Positions 9,739 through 18,502 of a stretch of DNA of 54,560 nt are shown in pieces. The position numbers were made by a program, and so were the translations under genes. Position 1 is the first letter of the stretch; each line of letters starts with the position of its first letter. Source of the DNA: a bacterium. Its GTDB lineage: Bacteria; Cyanobacteriota; Vampirovibrionia; Gastranaerophilales; UBA9971. The notes beneath the pieces were generated by a model. That model was not told the origin of the DNA. It saw nothing but the letters and a program-made list of their open reading frames with translations, and did not search any database. The stretch covers positions 1 to 54,560 of the forward strand of contig JBAWVS010000011.1 in the NCBI GenBank assembly GCA_037147175.1, read 5' to 3'.

Positions 9739-10578
9739 TTATGCAAACTTTTGTTTAAGTAAAAAAGTTGTTATGAAAAAACCGGCACTAACTAAAACAA
9801 TTGTTGCTCCGGTTGCAGTTCCCAAAAAATACGACAGTATTAAACCTGATACCCCTGAAATAATTGAAATTAATACAGAAAAGCGATGATATTGTCTTAC
9901 ATTTTTGGCAATATTTCTTGCTGCGGCAGCAGGAAGAATAAGCAATGAGTTTATAATCAAAAGACCTACCCACTGAATAGAGATAGTTACAACTACTGCA
10001 ATAATAAGCGTAAATAGATATTCAATCAGCCTGATATTTACCCCTCTGCTTTTTGCCAGGGATTTATTTACACTGACCAGTAAAAGTTTATTAAAGATAA
10101 AAAACCACAATATAACTACGCATATCAGTACAATTACAAGTATAAAAATATTTTCAGGCGTAATGCTTAATAAGTCACCTATAAGGTATACGGAATATTT
10201 TGTAAATCCTCCTGCATGAGAAAGTATTACAATACCAAGAGCAACTGCTGCCGAAGAAAACACTCCGATAATAGTATCTGTTGATGCAGTGTTAGCATTT
10301 TTTACTGTCAATATTGCTACACCCAGCAGGACAGAAAAAGCAATCATTGCCCATATCGGGTCTTTTATGCCTAGAATAACGCCAATCGCAATCCCTGTTA
10401 AAGTCGAATGACCCAATGCATCAGAAAAGAAAGCCATTTTGTTATTAATAACCATAGTGCCAAGAAGGCCAAGAATAGGTGTTATTAATAGAACAGCGAG
10501 CAGGGCATTTTTCATAAAAATGTGCTGCAAACACTCAAATGGCAGTAGTTTATCAATTATAAAATACCAGATATTCAT
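9739..10578 (-). CDS. zinc/manganese ABC transporter permease (ABC-3 family)
   Basis: 279-residue integral membrane permease of the ZnuB/MntB/TroC family, with about eight hydrophobic helices. The start (MNIWYFIIDKLLPFECLQ), the conserved segment FFSDALGHSTLTGIAIG and a later LLIINSLLILPAAAAR segment are typical of the family. It is the last gene of a three-gene operon read leftward and overlaps the ATPase gene by 4 bp (ATGA). It would form the membrane channel through which the metal delivered by the lipoprotein at 11378-12280 enters the cytoplasm. Whether the substrate is zinc or manganese cannot be told from the permease. Confidence 0.9.
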   Translation of the reverse strand: MNIWYFIIDKLLPFECLQHIFMKNALLAVLLITPILGLLGTMVINNKMAFFSDALGHSTLTGIAIGVILGIKDPIWAMIAFSVLLGVAILTVKNANTASTDTIIGVFSSAAVALGIVILSHAGGFTKYSVYLIGDLLSITPENIFILVIVLICVVILWFFIFNKLLLVSVNKSLAKSRGVNIRLIEYLFTLIIAVVVTISIQWVGLLIINSLLILPAAAARNIAKNVRQYHRFSVLISIISGVSGLILSYFLGTATGATIVLVSAGFFITTFLLKQKFA

Positions 10579-11381
10579 AAATCCTCTTGTTCTTCGTTTT
10601 TTGGCTTGTTAACAGAGTATTTAAACCAGATTTTACCAAAAACTTTTGTCAAACAGTCTTCATTTAAAACTTCTTCCGGTAATCCGACAGCTTGAATTGA
10701 TTTATTCAAAAGGACTACACGATCAGAATGCTGCGCAACAAGGTTTAAATCATGTGAAACTAAAATTATAGACATATCGTAGTTTTTACGAAGTTCGGAG
10801 ACAATATTATAAAAAAGCTCAAGACCATTCTGATCGATTCCCGATACGGGTTCATCAAGCAAAAGCAAATCAGGAAGAGGAACAAGGGCAAGCGCAAGCA
10901 AAACTCTCTGCAACTCCCCACCGGAAAGACTTCCGAGTCGTTTGTTGATAAGATGTTCAGCCTGAACAATTTTTAAGCTGTCCTCTGTTTGTTTGCGGAT
11001 TTGTTTGTGCTTAAAAAGCCAGACAGGATTGTCTGTCAGGCATGCTGTAAAAATATCCGAAACACTTATGGGTGAGCTTTTATCAAAATCAAGATGTTGT
11101 GGCACATAACCAATTAATGGTTTTCTTGTATGAACATTTTTCATGTCCAAAAATTTCATTTTTCCTGAATGTTTGATTTCTCCAAGAATAGCTTTTAAAA
11201 GGGTGCTTTTTCCGGCTCCGTTAGGACCAATTAGCGCTGTTAATTCTCCACAGTGTATATGCAGATTGATATCTTTAAGTATTTCAGTATTTCCGTAGGT
11301 TACGCTTAGATCTTTTATTTTTGTGCAGCATAGCCCGCAGTAACTTCCGTAAGAAGTTTGTTTTTCGTTCGAGTGATTCAT
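10575..11381 (-). CDS. zinc/manganese ABC transporter ATPase
   Basis: 268-residue ABC ATPase of the ZnuC/MntA family. The Walker A motif GPNGAGKST is at 52-60, the signature LSGGELQR follows, and Walker B is LLLLDEP, with the switch His in VSHDLN. The N-terminus has an extra Cys pair (YCGLCC, about 14-19) of unknown meaning. It overlaps both neighbours by 4 bp, so the three transporter genes are translationally coupled. It would power metal uptake with the permease at 9739-10578. Confidence 0.92.
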   Translation of the reverse strand: MNHSNEKQTSYGSYCGLCCTKIKDLSVTYGNTEILKDINLHIHCGELTALIGPNGAGKSTLLKAILGEIKHSGKMKFLDMKNVHTRKPLIGYVPQHLDFDKSSPISVSDIFTACLTDNPVWLFKHKQIRKQTEDSLKIVQAEHLINKRLGSLSGGELQRVLLALALVPLPDLLLLDEPVSGIDQNGLELFYNIVSELRKNYDMSIILVSHDLNLVAQHSDRVVLLNKSIQAVGLPEEVLNEDCLTKVFGKIWFKYSVNKPKNEEQEDL

Positions 11382-12280
11382 TTTAGCGCTTCTTGTAATG
11401 ATTTTAAATTATTATCCATAATTTTAACATAAGCATCGGGGTTTAATTCTCCTGTTACTGCAGGATCTAAAGTGTACACCTTCGCTCCTGTTTCCTGCGC
11501 AATTATTTTCATGGATTTTGAAGGATACTGCGGTTCTGCAAAAAGAGCTTTTACTTTATCTTTTTTAATAATATTTATAGTTTCTTTTAATTCCTTTGCA
11601 CTTGGCTGAGAACCTGGTTCACGTTCAATAACATCAACTATATTCAGATTAAATTCTTTTGCAAAATATGGAAAAGCTTCATGAAAAGTAATAATATTAC
11701 GATTTGGTAATTTGTCTAAAGCTTTATGCATTTTTTCTCTTTCAGCTTTAAGTTTTGAAATATAAATATCCGCGTTTTTGCGATAACTAATAGCGTTTTC
11801 AGGGTTATATTCTGCTAATTGTTCCTTAATATTATTTACTTGCGAAATTGCGTTTGAAATACTCACCCAGACATGCGGATTCGGTTCACCTGTCTTTTGA
11901 TCTTTTATAAGTTCAATTCCCCTGCTTGAATCCACAATTTTTAATTGAGGCTGCTGCTTGATAATTTTCTCTATAAAAGATTCCATGTCGGCTCCGTTTA
12001 TGACAAAAATTTTCGCCTTTTCAAGTGTCTTTAAATCATCAGGGGTAACGCTGTAATCATGCAGACACCCTGTTTGAGGTTTTGTCATATTGATTACTTT
12101 AACGTCAGGAATATCCTTTGTAATATTAATTGTAGAAATATAAATCGGATAAAACGACGTACAAATTACAAGATTTTTCGCTGCAGATTTTTCAGAAGAA
12201 AGGTTTTTATACGAGTTGCATCCGCTTAAGATACCACATAACAAAACTAAAATAATTAACCTTGTAAATTTGAAATTCAT
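11378..12280 (-). CDS. zinc/manganese-binding lipoprotein (TroA/ZnuA family)
   Basis: 300-residue substrate-binding protein of cluster A-I. A lipoprotein signal peptide ends in the lipobox LSGC (Cys about 21). Candidate metal ligands in family order are the His of GCLHDY, the His of NPHVWVS, the His of ITFHEAF and the acidic residue in LDPAVTG. The long His-rich loop typical of many ZnuA proteins is absent. AAAGGGG precedes the ATG. First gene of the leftward operon with the ATPase and permease. The 150-bp gap to argG is divergent and must hold promoters for both directions; I could not identify a convincing Zur or MntR operator. Confidence 0.9.
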   Translation of the reverse strand: MNFKFTRLIILVLLCGILSGCNSYKNLSSEKSAAKNLVICTSFYPIYISTINITKDIPDVKVINMTKPQTGCLHDYSVTPDDLKTLEKAKIFVINGADMESFIEKIIKQQPQLKIVDSSRGIELIKDQKTGEPNPHVWVSISNAISQVNNIKEQLAEYNPENAISYRKNADIYISKLKAEREKMHKALDKLPNRNIITFHEAFPYFAKEFNLNIVDVIEREPGSQPSAKELKETINIIKKDKVKALFAEPQYPSKSMKIIAQETGAKVYTLDPAVTGELNPDAYVKIMDNNLKSLQEALK

Positions 12281-12432
12281 TTTATTTACCCCTTTTAGAT
12301 ACTATTATAATTAATAATTCCATAATTAAAACAGTTTTTATTGGTAACAGCTTTGTACATATTCCTTTTTTAAAAATGTATCTTTTGTTGTATTATTAAG
12401 TAGTCATAAAGACTTATCGAGGAGATATTTCA

Positions 12433-13641
12433 ATGAAACAAAAAGTTGTTTTAGCGTATTCAGGCGGACTTGATACAACTGTAATAATCCCATGGCTCAA
12501 AGAAAACTATGATTTTGACGTAATTGCGGTTTGTGTTGATGTCGGACAAGGGAAAGAAACAGACGGACTTGAAGCAAGAGCATTAAATACCGGTGCGTCC
12601 AAATTTTATCTTGAAAATGTAGCTGAAGAATTTATAAAAGACTATGCTTTCCCTACAATGAAAGCGGGGGCTGTTTATGAAGGTAAATATCTTCTCGGCA
12701 CTTCTATAGCAAGACCTTTGATTGCAAAAAGGCTCGTAGAAATTGCACTTAAAGAAGGCGCATCAGCAATTTGTCATGGAGCAACCGGAAAAGGTAATGA
12801 TCAGATAAGGTTTGAGCTTACAATCAAAGCACTTGCGCCTCATCTTAGTATAATTGCCCCATGGAGAATATGGGACATTAAATCCAGAGAAGACGCTTTG
12901 GCTTATCTTGAAGAAAGAAATATTCCTGCTCCAATGAAAAAAACTGATATTTATTCACGCGACAGAAACTTATGGCATTTGAGCCATGAAGGAATGGAAC
13001 TTGAATATCCTGATCAGGAACCGATATATGAAAGGCTTTTGCAGCTGTCTGTTACCCCTGAAAAAGCTCCTGATGCACCGACATATCTTGAACTTGATTT
13101 TGAAAAGGGTATACCGATAAAACTTAACGGAGAAACTTTAAGTCCTGCAACTTTGCTGGCTAAACTCAATGAAATAGGCGGTAAAAACGGTGTAGGTATT
13201 ATAGATATTCTCGAAAACAGGGTTGTAGGAATGAAATCAAGAGGAGTTTATGAAACTCCAGGTGGAACAATCCTTTATGCGGCTATCAGTGAACTTGAAA
13301 GAATGTGTTTTGATAAGCAAACTCTGGCTTTTAAAAATACTTCTGCCGTTAAATTCGCTGAACTCGCTTATAGCGGAGAATGGGAAACTCCTTTGAGAGA
13401 ATCACTTTCTGCGATGTTCGATAAAATGCACGAAGTTACAACAGGAAAAGTAAAATTAAAGCTTTATAAAGGTAATATTATTCCTGCAGGAACTACATCG
13501 CCATATTCTCTGTACAACGAAAGCCTTGCCAGCTTTACTACAGGAGAGCTATACAGCCACAAAGACGCTGAAGGCTTCATCAATCTTTTTGGCTTGCCTC
13601 TAAAAGTCAGAGCGTTGATGAATGAAAGTAATAAATTATAA
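12433..13641 (+). CDS. argG: argininosuccinate synthase
   Basis: 402 residues, normal length for the family. It ligates citrulline and aspartate using ATP, the penultimate step of arginine synthesis. The N-terminal ATP-binding loop is AYSGGLDT (9-16); the segments [18 protein letters not shown] and [10 protein letters not shown] are all in place. A strong GAGGAGA Shine-Dalgarno sequence precedes the ATG. argH is not next to it, so arginine genes appear scattered. It is followed by a perfect 15-bp hairpin (13660-13696). Confidence 0.97.
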   Translation: MKQKVVLAYSGGLDTTVIIPWLKENYDFDVIAVCVDVGQGKETDGLEARALNTGASKFYLENVAEEFIKDYAFPTMKAGAVYEGKYLLGTSIARPLIAKRLVEIALKEGASAICHGATGKGNDQIRFELTIKALAPHLSIIAPWRIWDIKSREDALAYLEERNIPAPMKKTDIYSRDRNLWHLSHEGMELEYPDQEPIYERLLQLSVTPEKAPDAPTYLELDFEKGIPIKLNGETLSPATLLAKLNEIGGKNGVGIIDILENRVVGMKSRGVYETPGGTILYAAISELERMCFDKQTLAFKNTSAVKFAELAYSGEWETPLRESLSAMFDKMHEVTTGKVKLKLYKGNIIPAGTTSPYSLYNESLASFTTGELYSHKDAEGFINLFGLPLKVRALMNESNKL

Positions 13642-13659
13642 AAATTTAAATATATAAGA

Positions 13660-13696
13660 ACAGAAGCGGTCTTGATTTTAACAAGACCGCTTCTGT
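13660..13696. repeat. perfect 15-bp inverted repeat downstream of argG
   Basis: Arms 13660-13674 and 13682-13696 are perfectly complementary around a 7-base loop. No clean T-run follows on either strand, so it may be a factor-assisted terminator or RNA stabiliser, or a copy of a small dispersed repeat: its right half resembles 18304-18337. Confidence 0.55.
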
Positions 13697-13710
13697 GCAA
13701 TATTAGATAT

Positions 13711-13741
13711 AAAAAAACGGAAAGGCTTTAAATCCTTCCCG
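13711..13741 (-). terminator. intrinsic terminator for the XRE gene
   Basis: Read leftward, GGAAGG pairs with CCTTTCC (one bulge) around an AT loop and is followed by seven T residues. It lies just past the stop of the regulator at 13794. Confidence 0.65.
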
Positions 13742-13793
13742 CATAAGAGTGACAGGGAATCTTTTTGAGGTAAAAGTTGCCGGAGCTGAATAT

Positions 13794-14249
13794 TTATTTT
13801 TTTTCCTGCAGATGTTTTCCGATTAAAAATTTCAGCTCATAAATCAACTCTGACCATTCATTTTCTGATCTTGTTTTATTATCAAGACCTACGATTGATA
13901 TGAAATTCTGAAAATCACCAATTTGTTTTAGTAAATCAGGAGAAATATTTTTATTTTCAGAATTTAAAAATTTATCGCTAACAATATTTTTTTCTTCAGT
14001 AAAATATTCATCTTCCTGAATAATACCGCGTGCGATCCGTTGAAGAAATTCTACAGAAACATCTAAACCTTTAGATAATTTTTCAAAAGTTATAAGAGTA
14101 GGACTTATATTTTTCTTTGTACTTGGACTAATGCCCTTAATTAACTGGTTTAAATATGAATGACTGATTCCGCATTTTGCCGAAATTTCTCTTTCTGAAA
14201 CTTTTAATTCTTTCAGTTTTTTCTTTAAGTATTTTCCAAGATAATTCAT
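13794..14249 (-). CDS. XRE-family helix-turn-helix protein
   Basis: 151-residue DNA-binding protein. Residues about 3-65 form a Cro/CI-type helix-turn-helix: EISAKCGISHSYLNQLIKG holds the turn and recognition helix. It has the insertion PSTKKNISPTLITFEKLSKGL, common in Xre/SinR-like regulators. The C-terminal half (about 75-151) is acidic and probably helical, with no recognised enzyme or sensor fold. AAGGC sits 7 nt before the ATG. Single gene with its own terminator; the target is unknown. The 419-bp AT-rich gap upstream is the obvious place for autoregulation. Confidence 0.8.
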   Translation of the reverse strand: MNYLGKYLKKKLKELKVSEREISAKCGISHSYLNQLIKGISPSTKKNISPTLITFEKLSKGLDVSVEFLQRIARGIIQEDEYFTEEKNIVSDKFLNSENKNISPDLLKQIGDFQNFISIVGLDNKTRSENEWSELIYELKFLIGKHLQEKK

Positions 14250-14668
14250 TGCTTTGCCTTCTTCATAATACTGTACTCATTACAAATTCAGATAAATTAA
14301 TCTAATCATTGTCCTATTAAAACGATTTTGATTTACAAATATTTTTACAATTACATATAAATTTATCTCCATATTAATATTAAGTCAATGTTAAAAGTTT
14401 GTGTGTGAATTTATATGTCTTTTTATTTCTTATTTTTGTATAAATATCATTGTCATTTATTATAACTCTAAATATAAAAATTCCAATATGTTGTTGAACA
14501 TTTTAAAAAAAATTAAAAAGTTTTTTTATCTGTTTATATTCTTGGTTTTTCAGACATAATTGAAGCGAAATGAAAAATAATACTTTATAATAAAATATAG
14601 AAGTATTTGTTTAAGAGCCTATTTTGTTAAAAAGATATAAAGATATTATTTAATATAAGGAATAAATT
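14250..14668. other. 419-bp AT-rich intergenic region
   Basis: Divergent region between the XRE gene and the Spy-like gene. I see no open frame with a ribosome binding site, no convincing hairpin and no clear -35/-10 pair; TATAAT-like runs occur near 14585-14600, but the base composition makes them unreliable. Confidence 0.5.
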
Positions 14669-15214
14669 ATGAAAAAAACCATGCTGATTCTTTTCTCTAT
14701 AATTTTCTTTAATTGTATTTTTTTAATAAAAACTAATGCGCAAGAAAACGCTTTAAATTTGATTATAGGAGCAGAAGGGCAGTATTCTAAACAAAATTTA
14801 GAACTTATTCAGCAAAAAATACATGATTTGAGTATTAAATTAAATCTAACAGATGAACAGAAGCAAAAAGCTGAAGAACTTGGAAAATATTCTGATGAAA
14901 AACTTAATATTTATAGAGTTAAATTTATAAAAGAAAAAAATAAATTAATTACACTAAAGAAAAGCAGCGCACCGCTTACTCAAATTCAAACACAGGTTAG
15001 GCTTGTAAAATCAGCTAAAGCGAGATTAAATATTGCACGCAAAAAAAATATTCTGGAATTTGAAGCAATACTTACTCCGGAGCAGCAAACATATTTTGAT
15101 CAATTTAAAGTTGAGTTACAGGGAATAAAAGAAAAAGAAATTCGTGTTAACAGAGAGCAATATGAAGTTAAGAGCAGAGACGACGCTTTGAAAAATATAG
15201 AAGATTCAAATTAA
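14669..15214 (+). CDS. Spy/CpxP-like periplasmic helical protein (two LTxxQ motifs)
   Basis: 181 residues. A signal peptide is evident (charged start, hydrophobic core to about residue 20, probable cleavage after TNA, about 22-24). The mature protein is almost all helix, rich in Lys and Glu, and carries two L-T-x-E-Q motifs, LTDEQ (about 60) and LTPEQ (about 135), the hallmark of the Spy/CpxP periplasmic chaperone family. AAGGA precedes the ATG. Family members bind unfolded proteins or act in envelope stress signalling, but sequence similarity beyond the motifs is weak, so the role is inferred. It is flanked downstream by a MITE-like element. Confidence 0.65.
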   Translation: MKKTMLILFSIIFFNCIFLIKTNAQENALNLIIGAEGQYSKQNLELIQQKIHDLSIKLNLTDEQKQKAEELGKYSDEKLNIYRVKFIKEKNKLITLKKSSAPLTQIQTQVRLVKSAKARLNIARKKNILEFEAILTPEQQTYFDQFKVELQGIKEKEIRVNREQYEVKSRDDALKNIEDSN

Positions 15215-15232
15215 TAAATTCTAACTAACCCG

Positions 15233-15389
15233 AATTGCCAAATAGTCGAAATCTAAATGAATATTGGTATTGTCATTCTGAGGGCTAAAGCCCGAAGAAT
15301 CTGTCCAAAAAAGTATTTAAGCTTAAAACCCAAAAAGGACAGATGTTTCGCTTTGCTCAACATGACAAGAAGAAAATTAATTGGCAATT
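15233..15389. repeat. MITE/REP-like nested inverted-repeat element
   Basis: Outer arms AATTGCCAA (15233-15241) and TTGGCAATT (15381-15389) are perfect. Inside, 15272-15306 and 15337-15366 form a long imperfect inverted repeat starting GTCATTCTGAG and ending CATGAC. This matches a type of short dispersed repeat found in many genomes. No coding capacity; the left inner arm holds a small GGGCTAAAGCCC hairpin. Probably non-autonomous; no transposase is nearby. Confidence 0.65.
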
Positions 15390-15472
15390 GAAGTTAACTA
15401 AAGAAATTTAATAACTGGTATTTAAGAACATGTTAAAATCAAAACAGGTTATTAAATGTCGGGAGTTCATAA

Positions 15473-16840
15473 ATGATTTATGATATAGCTGTTATAGGTG
15501 CTGGGCCGGGAGGGTATGTTGCAGCAATTCGCGCAGCACAACTCGGAGCAAAAGTTGTACTTATAGAAAATGATAATCTTGGAGGAACATGCCTGAACTG
15601 GGGATGCATTCCGTCAAAAGCAACTTTAACCTGCGCAGAAAAATATAATTCTGCAAAAAAATTCTCAAAATTTGGTATTAATATAGAAAATTTGAGTTTT
15701 GATTTTCAAAAAGTTTCAGATAGAAAATGGTCAGTAGTTGATAAAATGAGGAAAAATCTCACACAACTGATTAAAAGCAACAAAATAGATGTTCTTTTTG
15801 GAGAAGGTTGTATTGAAGCACAAAATAAATTAAAAGTTATCAATAATTCGGAAGAAACTTATGTGGAATTCAAAAAGCTTATAATTGCATCCGGCTCAAG
15901 ACCAACTTCGCTTCCCGGGCTGCAAATTGACCATGATTTTGTTCTTGATACAAATGACATTATAAAGCTTGAAAAAATCCCCGAATCTGTTTTGATTGTT
16001 GGAACAGGTCCTAGCGGAGTTGAATGGACAAGAATTTTTGAGATTTTCGGATCAAAAGTTACTCTGGTTGAAATGGCTCCAACCCTTGTTCCAATGTGTG
16101 ACAAAAGTATTTCTGAAAGGCTTGAGCGGATTTTCAAAATAAAAAAAATCGAATGCTATACCGCTGCAAAAATTAAAGAAATTACGGAAAGAAAAGTTAC
16201 TCTGGATAACGGGCATGAAATTAAGCCCGAAATAATTTTTGTAGCCGCAGGAAGAACTCCGAACACTGATATAAAAGGAATAGAACTGTTAAATCTTTCG
16301 ATGAACGGTCGTTATATCAAAACAGACAACAATTTAAAAACAAGTGCAGATAATATTTATGCGATTGGCGATGTTACAGGTCTTGTTCCATTGGCTCATA
16401 CAGCTTCTCATCAGGGTGTTGCCGCTGTTGAAAATATTCTTTTGAATAAGCAGGCAAATATTAATTATGAAGCAATTCCTCATATTGTCTACGGAAATCC
16501 GGAGTTATGCTCGGTAGGATTAAGAGAGCAAGATTTAGTAAGAAAAAAAATTGAATATAAAGTGAGTACTTTCCCAATAAGCGCAGCAGGAAAATATTTT
16601 ATAGAAGATGAACTGGAAGGGTTTGTAAAAGTTCTTTCATCTGAAGACAAAATTCTCGGAGTTCATATTGTTGCAGATCACGGCTCAGACTTGATTCAGC
16701 AGGCAGCAATAGCAATCAGTAACGGATTAACTGTCAAACAGCTTCAAGAAACTATTTTTGCTCATCCGACTTATTCTGAAGCACTATACGAAGCTTTTTT
16801 AGGTATAGATAATAAAGCTTTGCATCTTCCACCCAAGTAG
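15473..16840 (+). CDS. lpdA: dihydrolipoyl dehydrogenase
   Basis: 455-residue FAD-dependent disulfide oxidoreductase that reoxidises dihydrolipoamide in 2-oxoacid dehydrogenase or glycine cleavage complexes. The FAD-binding GAGPGG motif is at 9-14, the redox pair C40/C45 lies in GGTCLNWGCIPSK, a second GTGPSG nucleotide-binding loop follows, then the AIGDV FAD segment and the C-terminal AHPTYSEAL with the catalytic His and Glu. No lipoyl domain is fused. GGGAG precedes the ATG. lipA lies 490 bp downstream with one opposite-strand gene between, so the two lipoate-related genes are neighbours but not one operon. Confidence 0.95.
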   Translation: MIYDIAVIGAGPGGYVAAIRAAQLGAKVVLIENDNLGGTCLNWGCIPSKATLTCAEKYNSAKKFSKFGINIENLSFDFQKVSDRKWSVVDKMRKNLTQLIKSNKIDVLFGEGCIEAQNKLKVINNSEETYVEFKKLIIASGSRPTSLPGLQIDHDFVLDTNDIIKLEKIPESVLIVGTGPSGVEWTRIFEIFGSKVTLVEMAPTLVPMCDKSISERLERIFKIKKIECYTAAKIKEITERKVTLDNGHEIKPEIIFVAAGRTPNTDIKGIELLNLSMNGRYIKTDNNLKTSADNIYAIGDVTGLVPLAHTASHQGVAAVENILLNKQANINYEAIPHIVYGNPELCSVGLREQDLVRKKIEYKVSTFPISAAGKYFIEDELEGFVKVLSSEDKILGVHIVADHGSDLIQQAAIAISNGLTVKQLQETIFAHPTYSEALYEAFLGIDNKALHLPPK

Positions 16841-16853
16841 TTAAATTGGATTA

Positions 16854-17201
16854 TTACCCATTACCTATATAGCCTTCTGTTTCCGCAACTCTTTCAAAAC
16901 TTTTATCCAGCGCTTTACTAATAAATCCATCATCACTAAACGGATTGTTTTCAGAGTTATCTCTATGCTTCGCACGAGCAATGCCTTCTTTTAGCAGATT
17001 ATAATCAGTTAGTGACCATTGTCTATTATTTGTAATTACATAAACATCTGTTTCTTTAGGATAAGCTTTTAGTTGCATTTTCATTTTATCGTCAGTCGGC
17101 GTATTATTAAGATGTATTGTTAAGTTATCTGCGTTTTTCTTAACGTCTGCCTTTATGCAGTAATTACCGCTAAATCCAATTTTAGGAACATTCATGTTCA
17201 T
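16854..17201 (-). CDS. small protein of unknown function with N-terminal IGFSG
   Basis: 115 residues, no recognised domain. The N-terminus reads MNMNVPKIGFSGN, followed by a likely beta-strand region (about 15-55, including VYVITNNRQWSL) and a charged helical C-terminal half. AAAGGAGAAC gives a strong ribosome binding site 6 nt before the ATG, so I consider it a real gene. The IGFSG start resembles ISFTG in the decayed gene at 32684-33373, which suggests a shared N-terminal tag. It sits on the opposite strand between lpdA and lipA and ends 13 bp from the lpdA stop. Confidence 0.7.
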   Translation of the reverse strand: MNMNVPKIGFSGNYCIKADVKKNADNLTIHLNNTPTDDKMKMQLKAYPKETDVYVITNNRQWSLTDYNLLKEGIARAKHRDNSENNPFSDDGFISKALDKSFERVAETEGYIGNG

Positions 17202-17328
17202 TTTTTGTTCTCCTTTTTATTTCTTATTAAAATTAATTTTATTACTAATTACTTAATGTCCCTGATAAAATATTATTGATAATAAGAAGAAGAATTATTA
17301 ATTTTTTGTTACAAAAAAAGGAAAAAAA

Positions 17329-18255
17329 ATGCATCAACGTCTTCCTGATTGGATTAAAAGAGGAATAATAGACACAGAAAAAACAAAATTCGTCAGAAGA
17401 ATTTTGAAAAAACATAACCTTAATACTGTTTGCGATAGTGCAAGATGTCCTAATAAAGGGGAATGTTACGCAAAAAATACGGCTACATTTATGATTTTAG
17501 GCAAAATATGCACAAGAAATTGTCGTTTTTGCAGTTGTGAAGCAGGAGGAAAGCAACTTAGAAATAAAAACGGCAAGTTCCTGCTGGAGGATTTGAGTAT
17601 TTCCGGTTCATTCAACGGAAAAGAGACAGAACCGATAAATTGCGAAGAGCCAAAACTTGTCGCGCAAGCGATTGCAGAACTGGGCTTAAACTATGCGGTA
17701 ATAACTTCAGTAACAAGAGATGATTTGCCTGACGGAGGTGCAGGGCATTTTGCAGGAACAATTCAAGAAGTAAAAAAACTTACTCCCGAAGTAAAAATTG
17801 AAGTTTTGACTCCGGATTTTCAAGGAAATAAACAATCAATAGATAAAGTAATTAACGCAAAACCTGATGTGTTTAATCATAATATTGAAACAGTAAAAAG
17901 GCTTTATTTTGTTGCAAGACCACAGGCAAATTATGAAAACTCTCTTAAATTTTTAGACTATATAAAAGAACAAGCTCCTGAGATTTATACAAAATCAGGC
18001 TTTATGGTGGGACTTGGCGAAACTGTAGAAGAAATTAAAGAATTATTATGTGACCTAAAAAAACATAATTGTGACATCGTAACAATAGGACAATATGTAC
18101 AGCCGACTAAAAACAATTTGAAAGTCGAAAAATACTATACCCCTCAAGAATTTGAAAATTTAAAGCAAGAGGCAATAAAAATTGGGATTAAACATATTAT
18201 TTCTTCTCCTCTTGCAAGAAGCTCATATAAAGCCTCAGAAGTTAAAATTAACTGA
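17329..18255 (+). CDS. lipA: lipoyl synthase
   Basis: 308-residue radical-SAM enzyme that inserts two sulfurs into octanoyl groups on lipoyl-dependent proteins. Both cluster motifs are visible: the auxiliary cluster C-x4-C-x5-C (CDSARCPNKGEC) and the radical-SAM C-x3-C-x2-C (CTRNCRFC). The C-terminal RSSY holds the Ser that ligates the auxiliary cluster. A stretch of about 20 residues (from about 88: KNGKFLLEDLSISG) is longer than in many homologues, probably a loop insertion. AAAGGA precedes the ATG. Product partner: the lipoyl domains served by LpdA at 15473-16840. Confidence 0.95.
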   Translation: MHQRLPDWIKRGIIDTEKTKFVRRILKKHNLNTVCDSARCPNKGECYAKNTATFMILGKICTRNCRFCSCEAGGKQLRNKNGKFLLEDLSISGSFNGKETEPINCEEPKLVAQAIAELGLNYAVITSVTRDDLPDGGAGHFAGTIQEVKKLTPEVKIEVLTPDFQGNKQSIDKVINAKPDVFNHNIETVKRLYFVARPQANYENSLKFLDYIKEQAPEIYTKSGFMVGLGETVEEIKELLCDLKKHNCDIVTIGQYVQPTKNNLKVEKYYTPQEFENLKQEAIKIGIKHIISSPLARSSYKASEVKIN

Positions 18256-18346
18256 ATATTATGGACTGCGCTTAAAACCTATATTGCTTGTTTGAAATAT
18301 CAGTTTTGATTTTAACAAGACAGTTTTTGCATATTTAATACAAAAA

Positions 18347-18380
18347 AGAAGTTTTTCTAACTAAAGTTGGAGAAACTTCT
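18347..18380 (+). terminator. hairpin between lipA and flagellin, probable lipA terminator
   Basis: Arms 18347-18362 and 18365-18380 pair over 16 positions with two G-U pairs. The following sequence (AACTTTATAT) is only weakly T-rich, so the terminator call is tentative. Confidence 0.45.
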
Positions 18381-18443
18381 AACTTTATATGAATGTAAAC
18401 AAAACGTAATAAAGCTTAATATAAATTTACTAAGAAATGTAAC

Positions 18444-18474
18444 GGCTCTGAATGATTTAGAGCCACAAGGATGT
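18444..18474 (+). promoter_or_regulatory. flagellin leader hairpin plus CsrA-type site
   Basis: A 6-bp stem (18444-18449 with 18459-18464) is directly followed by ACAAGGATGT (18465-18474), which matches ten of the twelve bases of the SELEX CsrA consensus RUACARGGAUGU. The flagellin Shine-Dalgarno AAGGAG (18488-18493) contains a second GGA. CsrA is known to repress flagellin translation in Bacillus through two such leader sites; the role here is inferred. Confidence 0.5.
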
Positions 18475-18502
18475 AATTAATAAAGATAAGGAGAATCTTA
18501 TT

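Noticed and set aside
12281-12432. Zur or MntR operator between the metal transporter and argG
   Set aside because: ATTAT-x5-ATAAT at about 12305-12319 is palindromic in its arms, but in such AT-rich DNA that is expected by chance.
18362-18388. TAAAGTTG near the flagellin gene as a sigma-28 promoter
   Set aside because: The -35 is good, but the position 11 bp downstream reads AACTTTAT and does not resemble GCCGATAA.
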